Shown here: in pieces, positions 1-5,905 of the stretch
Layout of the letters: the number at the start of each line of letters is the position of its first letter
Numbering within the stretch: the first letter of the stretch is position 1
NCBI GenBank assembly: GCA_030613225.1
Contig: JAUWMJ010000133.1
Location: 1-7,614 of the forward strand
From: Desulfobacterales bacterium
GTDB lineage: Bacteria > Desulfobacterota > Desulfobacteria > Desulfobacterales > JAUWMJ01
Length of the DNA stretch: 7,614 nucleotides
Direction: 5' to 3'
Made by a program: the position numbers and the translations under genes
Notes under the pieces: generated by a model
Databases searched by the model: none
What the model was told of the DNA's origin: nothing
The model's input: the letters and a program-made list of their open reading frames with translations, nothing else

Positions 1-66
1 CACCTTTAGCATCGTTTTTCGATTTTTTTAGTTGATGTATTGTCTATGTGGTATTAAGTTTAGCCC

Positions 67-96
67 TTGATATTTTGTTAAGAAGTACGCTATTTT
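67..96 (+). promoter_or_regulatory. possible sigma70-type promoter upstream of the rhomboid gene
   Basis: TTGATA (67-72) is followed after 18 bases by TATTTT (91-96), a fair match to -35/-10 spacing. It lies about 145 bases before the rhomboid start and would give a long leader that includes the hairpin at 136-152 and the heptamer repeat at 182-209. The surroundings are very AT-rich, so chance matches are common. Confidence 0.25.
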
Positions 97-181
97 GTTT
101 GTATAAAAGCAATGCGCTAATATCTGATAGTACCCTCCTGCGTCAAGCAGGATTAAATGATGAAAAATCCTTATTCCCTGT

Positions 182-209
182 GAGCTGAGAGCTATGAGCT
201 ATGAGCTTT
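182..209. repeat. four-copy heptanucleotide tandem repeat (GAGCTNN)
   Basis: GAGCT occurs at 182-186, 189-193, 196-200 and 203-207, exactly every 7 bases, with spacers GA, AT, AT and TT. The array ends 34 bases before the rhomboid start codon. A constant 7-base period argues for slippage-type tandem duplication. No function can be read from it. A second, looser 7-8 base array lies after the last intact gene. Confidence 0.75.
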
Positions 210-242
210 TTTAATTTTTGTGACTTCTATCTGAGATAATAA

Positions 243-938
243 ATGATCCCTTTAAAAGATGAAAATCCCTCCAGCACAATCCCTGTTGTAAATATTTTTC
301 TTATTATAGCCAATATTTCTATCTTTATCTATCTGCGTTATTTTGTACCTGGAGAGACGAATCAATTTTTTCTTAAGCTTGGATTTATTCCCTTTGAACT
401 TATTCATTTCAAAGATATCGGTCCTGAAAATCTAGTGCCTGTGCCTCTTACAATTTTTACAGCAATGTTCATTCACGGAGGCTGGATTCATTTGCTGAGC
501 AACATGCTATATTTATGGATATTCGGCGATAATGTTGAGGATGTTCTCGGTCATGTAAAATACCTTTTTTTCTATCTTACCTGTGGAATTGCCGCAACCG
601 GGGTTCACTTTTTTATAAACACATCTTCAAAAGTACCCACAGTCGGCGCCAGCGGTGCAATTGCAGGTGTCCTCGGAGCATATTTATTCCTTTTTCCGAA
701 GGCACGCATAAAAACGCTGCTCATATTATTCATATTCATACAGATAATAAGTATTCCTGCGATTATAATGCTTGGTCTTTGGATAATAATGCAGATTTTA
801 AGCGCCTATATTGAATATGGCTCTAAAACAGGCGGCGGGATAGCCTGGTTTGCCCATATAGGCGGATTTGCCGCCGGTCTTGTGCTAATTATTTTAATGA
901 AAAAAAGAAAGAAAAGGCCTTATTTAAAAATATCATGA
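243..938 (+). CDS. rhomboid family intramembrane serine protease
   Basis: A 231-residue polytopic membrane protein of usual length for a minimal six-TM bacterial rhomboid. Hydrophobic segments lie near residues 13-33, 70-93, 104-125, 134-152, 157-190 and 200-219. The catalytic serine is Ser137 in GASG (135-138) and the catalytic histidine is His205 in the last TM (AHIGG). The TM2 motif HxxxN is present as His83...Asn87, the oxyanion/structural pair of GlpG-like enzymes, and a Gly-rich GxxxG-like stretch surrounds the active His. The Ser-His dyad is therefore complete and the enzyme is probably active, cleaving single-pass membrane proteins within the bilayer. The substrate is unknown. The C-terminus is basic (KKRKKR), consistent with a cytoplasmic end. 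ATG at 243 is preceded by a weak GAG at 233-235. The stop overlaps the next gene by ATGA, so translation of the two is probably coupled, though no shared pathway is evident. Confidence 0.95.
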   Translation: MIPLKDENPSSTIPVVNIFLIIANISIFIYLRYFVPGETNQFFLKLGFIPFELIHFKDIGPENLVPVPLTIFTAMFIHGGWIHLLSNMLYLWIFGDNVEDVLGHVKYLFFYLTCGIAATGVHFFINTSSKVPTVGASGAIAGVLGAYLFLFPKARIKTLLILFIFIQIISIPAIIMLGLWIIMQILSAYIEYGSKTGGGIAWFAHIGGFAAGLVLIILMKKRKKRPYLKIS

Positions 939-2611
939 AAATTTCCAAATCTTTAAAATCAGATACCCTTCCGGACACTACCGTATGTTCCAAAAATAAA
1001 AGTACTGAACTAATTGCAAACTGGCAGGCCATTCAGCGCATTTTTCTGCAGCCTGAAAGTGAATCGTCCAGGGCAGCCCTTTTAAAATACATGGAACAGA
1101 TTCTTTTTGGTCTGAATGACTTTTTGAAAAAGCATGTAGGGATCACTGAAGAAGCAAGCCTCCTGAAACTCTCCAACAGGTTCAAGAACAGCTGTATCAG
1201 CAAAAATCCCGCTAAAAAACTTGCAGATGTAATTAAAGGAATCATAGAGGATATCGCTCCCCATGCCGTAAACGTTGCTTCACCATATTTTATCGGTCAT
1301 ATGACTTCCGCCATACCTTTTTTTATGGTCCACCTTCAAACCATTGTTACTGCGCTTAATCAAAATCTTGTAAAACTTGAAACATCCAAGGTAGCCTCGA
1401 TCTTTGAACGGCAGGTACTGGCAAAAATACACAGGCTTATTTACGACAATGACGATTCTTTTTACGATCATCATATACAACGCCCTGGAAGTACACTGGG
1501 AACTTTTGTCGAAGACGGCACCCTTGCAAACCTCACCGCACTATGGGTTGCCAGAAATGCTTTTTTCAAACCGATAGAAGGTTTTGACGGTGTGGAAAAA
1601 GAAGGAATGGCTTCCGCTTATAATGCCTTTGGAATTGATCGTTGCGTAGTCCTGGTATCACAACTCGGCCATTTTTCTCTTCGAAAATCCGGGGGAGTTT
1701 TAGGTATAGGCAACAAATATTTCCTTTCCATAGACGTTGACCGCAATAACAGAATGGATATAACAAAACTGAAAGAAACCATCAAAGCTATAAAAACGGA
1801 TTCCTGTAAAACAAAAATACTTGCAGTAGTCGGAATAGCCGGTACCACTGAAACAGGAACGGTTGACCCTCTTTTTGAAATTGCTGAAATATGTGATAAA
1901 CACAATATTCATTTCCATGTTGATGCTGCCTGGGGAGGGCCCACTCTTCTTTCTGAAAAATACAAAACGCTGCTTTCAGGAATTCATCTTGCGGATTCTG
2001 TTACCATTGACGGACACAAGCAGTTTTACATGCCAATGGGATGCGGAATGGTCTATTTCAAAAATCCATCAATTATGGATAATATTGCCTATTATGCGTC
2101 TTACGTAAACCGTCCAGGCTCAGTCGATCTCGGAATCCGTTCTATTGTCGGTTCCAGATCCGCCATGTCCCTTATACTCGGCAGTTCGCTTGAAATTATG
2201 GGAACCATGGGTTATGCCCTTCTTATTGATCACGGAATCGAAACTGCCAGGGCTTTTGCTGAAGAAATTAATAAAAGACCCCTTTTTGAACTGATCACTG
2301 AACCTCAGCTTAATATTCTCACTTACAGAATTTTCCCGAATAAAATAGAAATAGAATTAAATAATGCCGATTCAAAAAAGAAAAAGGAGTTGAATCAAAA
2401 ACTGAATCATATCAACATTACGGTGCAACGCCTTCAAAGAGAAGCAGGCAAGAGCTTTGTTTCCAGGACTACGCTTAAAAGAACAGCTAATGAAGAAAAG
2501 GTTGTGCTGCGGTCTGTTATTATGAATCCAATGACCAATATGAAAATTATTCGTGAAATACTGGATGAGCAGGAGGAAATTTATTTCCGTGAATTTGAAA
2601 ATTCCGGATAA
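935..2611 (+). CDS. panP: group II pyridoxal-dependent decarboxylase, PanP-like aspartate 1-decarboxylase
   Basis: A 558-residue cytoplasmic fold-type I PLP enzyme. Visible cofactor residues are His246 (SQLGHFS, ring stacking), Asp330 in HVDAAWGG (pyridine nitrogen) and the Schiff-base Lys362 in DGHKQF. An N-terminal region of about 110 residues precedes the SPYFIGHMTSAIP segment (116-128), which with NQNLVKLETSK (142-152) is what I recall of the PanP family of proteobacteria. PanP is a PLP-type replacement for pyruvoyl PanD and makes beta-alanine from aspartate for pantothenate and CoA. The length fits PanP (about 550 residues) better than typical glutamate decarboxylases (about 470). The remaining alternatives are glutamate, tyrosine or cysteine-sulfinate decarboxylase relatives, so substrate specificity is inferred from family resemblance. 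The start ATG at 935 overlaps the rhomboid stop (ATGA). No terminator hairpin with a U-tract follows the stop. Confidence 0.85.
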   Translation: MKISKSLKSDTLPDTTVCSKNKSTELIANWQAIQRIFLQPESESSRAALLKYMEQILFGLNDFLKKHVGITEEASLLKLSNRFKNSCISKNPAKKLADVIKGIIEDIAPHAVNVASPYFIGHMTSAIPFFMVHLQTIVTALNQNLVKLETSKVASIFERQVLAKIHRLIYDNDDSFYDHHIQRPGSTLGTFVEDGTLANLTALWVARNAFFKPIEGFDGVEKEGMASAYNAFGIDRCVVLVSQLGHFSLRKSGGVLGIGNKYFLSIDVDRNNRMDITKLKETIKAIKTDSCKTKILAVVGIAGTTETGTVDPLFEIAEICDKHNIHFHVDAAWGGPTLLSEKYKTLLSGIHLADSVTIDGHKQFYMPMGCGMVYFKNPSIMDNIAYYASYVNRPGSVDLGIRSIVGSRSAMSLILGSSLEIMGTMGYALLIDHGIETARAFAEEINKRPLFELITEPQLNILTYRIFPNKIEIELNNADSKKKKELNQKLNHINITVQRLQREAGKSFVSRTTLKRTANEEKVVLRSVIMNPMTNMKIIREILDEQEEIYFREFENSG

Positions 2612-2796
2612 CTACTCACGTCATCAGGCTGAAGCTGTTTAGGCTGAACCAGGCTTCGCTTCCAGCTACGCTCCGACAAGGGGCTGAAGGGGTCAGAAGA
2701 AAACGATTGCCGTATTTTAGCGGAATGTGATTCTTGCACCAAACATGGCTTCAAAATGCTCAAGCTCGAAGTCCGCGCTTATCTGCCTGCCCTGCC

Positions 2797-2818
2797 TGTA
2801 CGTGTTCGCACGCTGACA
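2797..2818. repeat. small REP-like hairpin
   Basis: CGTG-TTCG-CACG (2801-2812) is a perfect 4-bp stem with a TTCG loop, flanked by TGT (2797-2799) and ACA (2816-2818), which can pair across a small internal loop. It follows a CTGCC-rich stretch (2783-2796). The structure resembles a degraded REP-type palindrome but is short, and no second copy lies in the window. Confidence 0.35.
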
Positions 2819-2833
2819 TGAAATGAGAAAAAG

Positions 2834-2943
2834 TGTAAGCGTTCACATGCACCGCATCTGCGCGCGATCAGGGCAACCAGCATAGCCTAACTATAGCTGA
2901 TCGCCCTGATCACGCACATATGCAGCACCTGTGAACGCTTACA
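2834..2943. repeat. 110-bp long imperfect palindrome with 14-bp perfect ends
   Basis: TGTAAGCGTTCACA (2834-2847) is perfectly inverted at 2930-2943, and GATCAGGGC (2866-2874) at 2903-2911. The two arms align without gaps around a centre at 2888.5 down to position 2881/2896; four further pairs (2882-2885 with 2891-2894) close a 5-base loop CCTAA if A2895 is bulged. Of the 48 in-register pairs, 39 are Watson-Crick. Seven of the nine mismatches are C-A or A-C on the + strand and therefore G-T/G-U wobbles on the - strand. Possible identities are a small non-autonomous palindromic element (MITE or REP/BIME type), a minus-strand structured RNA, or a processed hairpin. No transposase is adjacent; the nearest is the Y1 remnant at 7384-7567. 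Confidence 0.85.
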
Positions 2944-2980
2944 GCACTAAGATTTTGCGACCTTTTTGTTTCGAGTGGGC

Positions 2981-2992
2981 GTGAACGGGTAC
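2981..2992 (+). repeat. third, diverged copy of the palindrome end motif (GTGAACGNNTAC)
   Basis: GTGAACGGGTAC matches the right end of the palindrome (GTGAACGCTTAC, 2931-2942) at 10 of 12 positions, in the same orientation and exactly 50 bases downstream. It may be a leftover of a further repeat unit, or a binding motif used several times. A 12-base match could also be chance. Confidence 0.35.
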
Positions 2993-3075
2993 GAAAAAGT
3001 CAGTCCAAAGGCCGCTAACTTACCGATAACGTAGCGATTTGTATAAATTAAGCATAAAATGACGGTTGACTTCTG

Positions 3076-3104
3076 ATTAAGGTTGTGGTTCACTATTTTA
3101 TAAT
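3076..3104 (+). promoter_or_regulatory. candidate promoter for the cyclase operon
   Basis: TATAAT at 3099-3104 is a perfect -10 hexamer, 74 bases before the cyclase start. The -35 is poor: ATTAAG or GATTAA near 3075-3081 at 17-18 bases spacing. A better TTGACT lies at 3066-3071, but 27 bases away is too far. Weak -35 recognition would fit a promoter that needs an activator. A second weaker candidate is TTACCG (3020-3025) with TATAAA (3042-3047). Confidence 0.35.
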
Positions 3105-3115
3105 AATTAAAAGCT

Positions 3116-3131
3116 TTTTCGTAAACGAAAA
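3116..3131. promoter_or_regulatory. 16-bp dyad, possible operator
   Basis: TTTTCGT-AA-ACGAAAA is a perfect 7+7 inverted repeat with a 2-base centre, too tight for a stable hairpin but typical in form of a dimeric regulator site. It starts 12 bases after the candidate -10 at 3099-3104, so a bound protein would cover the transcription start and early leader. The regulator is unknown. Confidence 0.35.
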
Positions 3132-3177
3132 TCATAAATCAGCGAATAGCTGAACTTTTAATGCTAAAACTCCACCC

Positions 3178-4911
3178 ATGAAGCCATCGCCTCACCAAAA
3201 TAGATTTACTTCCAAGATCAAGAGACTGTTCAGAAAATCGTCCGATGATTACCGTATTACCATTGGTGAGGTTCTAAGGCGACGAGATATTATTTCTGAA
3301 AAACAGCTTCAATATGCTCTTAAATTACAAAAAGAGAAACTCAATACGTTTGGCAAAGCCATTCGTTTAGGTCAGATTATAGTTGAACTGGGTTATTCGT
3401 CAGAAAAAGAGCTGATTGATGCAGTAAATCAAGAGTATCAGATTTCCGTCGAATCGCTGAAAGACGACATCAAAGGACTGGTCAAGCAAAAGCGAGATAG
3501 CTTTGTAGAAGGACTTCCTGCAATACGTATTCCAATCTGGTTGCAGTTATTTACTGCGACTATATTTGTTATTATCACTACCATTTTATTGCTTAACTTT
3601 CTCATCCTGAGTAAGCAAAAGGAAAGGCTTTACCGGCAAACTATCAAGATTGGCAAGGTCAGTTTGAATTATTTCAGCAGTAATGCTTCTATCCCCATTC
3701 TCGAAGACAATATCTTAAGACTTAACACATTAATAAAGGAAGCAGCAGCTGTTGATGGACTTCTTTATGCAATTATTGTAGATAACAATCAAATCATAAA
3801 GGCACATACGGACATCAATAAAATCGATACAAACTTTGAAAAATTTGATAACATGGAAGATGTGAAAAGAGAGGGAGATGTTACTTATTTTAATTACTTC
3901 TCAAAATCCGGCGAACATGTTTTGAATTTAACCAGTTCTATTTCATTTAAAGACAAAGAATTGGGCAAAGTCCATGTGGGGGTGTCCATCGATTTTATAA
4001 AAAAATTGATACACAAAGAGCGTATGTCAATTGTCTTGATATCCTTATTTGTTATATTGTTTGGGATTGTAATTGCCATATTTTTCGGGTTCCGTTTTTC
4101 TCGCCCTATTTCAAAGTTAGTTTTGGCGACAGGGGAAATTGGTGCAGGTAATTATCAACATAAAATAATACTGGATAGAAATGATGAACTGGGAAATCTG
4201 GCTACAGCCTTTAATCGCATGGGTGATGAACTCTGGAAGAATTCTCTTATGCAGAAATCCTTCGGCAAGTATATCGGTTCGGAAATTCTTGATATGATTA
4301 TGATAGAACCTGAAAGTGCCTGGCTTAAAGGCCGTAAAAATAAAGCTACGATAATCTTTACCGATATTAGAGGGTTTACGTCATATTCTGAAGCCAATGA
4401 GCCTGAAAAGGTTGTTGAAGGGCTGAATCAGTACTTTGAAATTGCGACACAGGCAATACAGGATAACGGTGGGTATGTCGACAAGTTTATCGGCGATGCG
4501 GTTTTAGGTGTTTTTGGAGTTCCTGTATACCATGAAAATCATGTGGAAAGGGCTGTCAGGGCTGCAATTGATATGCAAAAGGAGTTTCAGAAAGAGCGAG
4601 AGACCGATAACAATCTCCTTCAATCTGTCGGGATTGGGATCAATTCTGGAGTTGTTGTATCCGGCAATATCGGATCATCGAATAAGATGGAATACACCGT
4701 TATCGGTGACTGTGTAAACGTGGCTTCGCATCTGAATGCACTGGCCAAACACGGTGAAATTATTATCAGCAAAAATGTTTATGTTATTGTTGGTGGTATA
4801 ATTAAAGTTGAGGAGCTTTCTCCACAATATATCAAGGGCAAAACAGAACCGATTAAAACATTTAAGGTGCTGAGCATAAAGGAAAAACATTATGCCAAAA
4901 CCGGCAACTAG
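3178..4911 (+). CDS. membrane class III adenylate/guanylate cyclase with MshEN-like, Cache-like and HAMP domains
   Basis: A 577-residue inner-membrane signalling enzyme, probably making cAMP. Residues 27-100 contain two tandem helical motifs (IGEVL...SEKQLQYALKLQ; RLGQIIVELG...ELIDAVNQ) like the GspE/MshE N-terminal domain. TM1 is near 119-145, an extracytoplasmic Cache/PAS-like region spans 150-280, TM2 is near 282-304 and HAMP is near 303-358 (Pro310, DELG 336-339). The cyclase domain covers 385-565. Metal ligands Asp396 (FTDIRGF) and Asp440 (FIGDAV) are present; Lys436 and Thr507 (EYTVIGD) form the Lys-Thr pair of class IIIb adenylate cyclases. The transition-state Arg of the NxxxR motif is replaced by His518 (NVASHL), so activity may be reduced. 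ATG 3178 is the first start after an in-frame stop at 3151, but it has no Shine-Dalgarno sequence. It is first in a three-gene operon and overlaps the next gene by 20 bases. Confidence 0.9.
   Translation: MKPSPHQNRFTSKIKRLFRKSSDDYRITIGEVLRRRDIISEKQLQYALKLQKEKLNTFGKAIRLGQIIVELGYSSEKELIDAVNQEYQISVESLKDDIKGLVKQKRDSFVEGLPAIRIPIWLQLFTATIFVIITTILLLNFLILSKQKERLYRQTIKIGKVSLNYFSSNASIPILEDNILRLNTLIKEAAAVDGLLYAIIVDNNQIIKAHTDINKIDTNFEKFDNMEDVKREGDVTYFNYFSKSGEHVLNLTSSISFKDKELGKVHVGVSIDFIKKLIHKERMSIVLISLFVILFGIVIAIFFGFRFSRPISKLVLATGEIGAGNYQHKIILDRNDELGNLATAFNRMGDELWKNSLMQKSFGKYIGSEILDMIMIEPESAWLKGRKNKATIIFTDIRGFTSYSEANEPEKVVEGLNQYFEIATQAIQDNGGYVDKFIGDAVLGVFGVPVYHENHVERAVRAAIDMQKEFQKERETDNNLLQSVGIGINSGVVVSGNIGSSNKMEYTVIGDCVNVASHLNALAKHGEIIISKNVYVIVGGIIKVEELSPQYIKGKTEPIKTFKVLSIKEKHYAKTGN
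4878..4883 (+). promoter_or_regulatory. ribosome binding site of the deacetylase gene, inside the cyclase gene
   Basis: AAAGGA lies 8 bases before ATG 4892 and within the last codons of the cyclase. It supports that start even though it makes the two genes overlap by 20 bases, and the signal peptide begins directly after it. Confidence 0.65.
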
Positions 4912-5905
4912 GATAAAGACACTTTTCGTAAAAATCTTTCTATTATTTATCTTTCTGTTAACCGCCTGTACCACGGCTACACAGAAACAACCTGCAATTT
5001 CTCAAGCTCGTATTTATGACGATTTTATCCTTGTCAAGGCAACCGAAAAAGACACGCTTTCTTCCCTTGCTGCCGAATATTTAAACGATTCCAACAAAGA
5101 TTGGCTAATTGCGGAATTTAACGATAATAAAACCATAACTTCCGGGCAGAAATCGATTATTCCTTTAAAACACTTTTACAAGGGCGGCATAAAATCCACA
5201 GGTTATCAAACTGTTCCTGTGTTGCTATATAGAGGTTTTTCTAAAAACAAAGCCGGCAGGATGATAGTTGCCGAAGCGGATTTTGAAACCCAAATGCAAT
5301 ATCTTAAGGAAAACGGGTACCATGTTATCATGTTGGAACAATTGTTGGATTTTATCGATTTTAAGGAGCAGATACCTGAAAAGTCGGTTGTAATTACCAT
5401 TGACGATGGATGGCGCTCTTTTTACGATATCGCTTATCCCATATTGAAAAAATATGGTTTTCCAGCCACACTTTTTGTCTACACTGATTTTATCGGGGGC
5501 AACAAAGCAATGTCCTGGGAACAAATCAAAGAGATTTCAGAAAACGGATTTGATATACAATGCAAAACCAGAACACATAGAAATTTGACAAAGCTAAGAG
5601 AAAAGGAATCATTTAAAGAATATTTTGAGTCCATTGAAAAAGAGATAAGTTATCCTAAAAAGTTGGTTAAACAGAAACTGAGAAAGGACTGTAGTTGTTT
5701 GGCCTACCCTTATGGAGCCACCAACAACATAGTCATTGCAATTTTAAAAAAACACGGTTACCGCGCAGCCTTCATTGTTAAGCCGGGAAGCAATCCATTT
5801 TTTGTTGATAACTTTAGGATCCAGCGTTCGAAAATATATGGAAAATATGATATTGAAAGGTTTAAAAAGATGTTGCCGGTATTTCAAAAAATGGAATTAA
5901 AATGA
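4892..5905 (+). CDS. lipoprotein with LysM-like module and divergent polysaccharide deacetylase (NodB) domain
   Basis: A 337-residue exported lipoprotein: basic start, hydrophobic stretch 11-23 and lipobox LTAC with Cys26 as the lipidation site. Residues 44-92 form a degenerate LysM-like module (KDTLSSLA...KDWLIAEFN). The rest is a carbohydrate esterase family 4/PgaB-like fold. Motif 1 is TIDDGW with Asp171/Asp172; the AYPYG motif is at 271-275, as in PgaB-type enzymes. Two expected histidines are changed: the YH of the N-terminal strand is Tyr113-Arg114, and the HxxxH metal motif reads Lys225-TRT-His229. Only one His metal ligand remains, so the protein may be a weak or non-catalytic deacetylase or a sugar-binding relative. 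The family normally removes acetyl groups from N-acetylglucosamine polymers (peptidoglycan, PNAG) in the periplasm. It is co-translated with the cyclase (20-base overlap) and the next lipoprotein (ATGA overlap). Confidence 0.88.
   Translation: MPKPATRIKTLFVKIFLLFIFLLTACTTATQKQPAISQARIYDDFILVKATEKDTLSSLAAEYLNDSNKDWLIAEFNDNKTITSGQKSIIPLKHFYKGGIKSTGYQTVPVLLYRGFSKNKAGRMIVAEADFETQMQYLKENGYHVIMLEQLLDFIDFKEQIPEKSVVITIDDGWRSFYDIAYPILKKYGFPATLFVYTDFIGGNKAMSWEQIKEISENGFDIQCKTRTHRNLTKLREKESFKEYFESIEKEISYPKKLVKQKLRKDCSCLAYPYGATNNIVIAILKKHGYRAAFIVKPGSNPFFVDNFRIQRSKIYGKYDIERFKKMLPVFQKMELK

Larger units (their letters stand above)
2612..3177. other. 566-base repeat-rich intergenic region without a credible gene
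   Basis: No reading frame here resembles a protein family. From 2612 to about 2945 the DNA is clearly richer in G+C than its surroundings; from about 3030 it returns to AT-rich promoter-like sequence. It contains GGCTGAA three times (2627-2633, 2642-2648, 2682-2688), a small hairpin (2797-2818), a 110-bp palindrome (2834-2943), a GTGAACG motif (2981-2992), a candidate -10 (3099-3104) and a dyad (3116-3131). The composition shift suggests that the first part is inserted or repeat-derived. Confidence 0.7.

Noticed and set aside
11..29. ATCG-TTTTT-CGAT followed by a run of T, terminator-like
   Set aside because: The stem is only 4 bp and the upstream gene, if any, lies outside the window.
136..152. 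Hairpin TCCTGC-GTCAA-GCAGGA
   Set aside because: A 6-bp stem with no U-tract after it; too weak to call a terminator or a riboswitch.
1618..1905. Minus-strand 95-residue frame inside the decarboxylase gene
   Set aside because: It is the shadow of a clearly coding + strand frame with intact active-site motifs.
2581..2763. Minus-strand 60-residue frame at the end of the decarboxylase
   Set aside because: Overlaps a confident gene, runs through repeat-rich DNA and resembles no family.
2834..2943. Rho-independent terminator for the decarboxylase operon
   Set aside because: The palindrome is over 220 bases after the stop, far longer than an intrinsic terminator, and no U-tract follows directly on either strand.
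2947..3135. Minus-strand 62-residue frame in the intergenic region
   Set aside because: Runs opposite to the candidate cyclase promoter, has no ribosome site and its composition looks like random AT-rich translation.
2612..3177. CRISPR array or tRNA gene in the long gap
   Set aside because: The repeats are palindromic or irregular rather than evenly spaced, and no cloverleaf with T-loop/anticodon signature is seen on either strand.
4675..4974. Minus-strand 99-residue frame across the cyclase/deacetylase overlap
   Set aside because: Both underlying + strand genes are well supported by domain motifs; the antisense frame has no recognisable motif.
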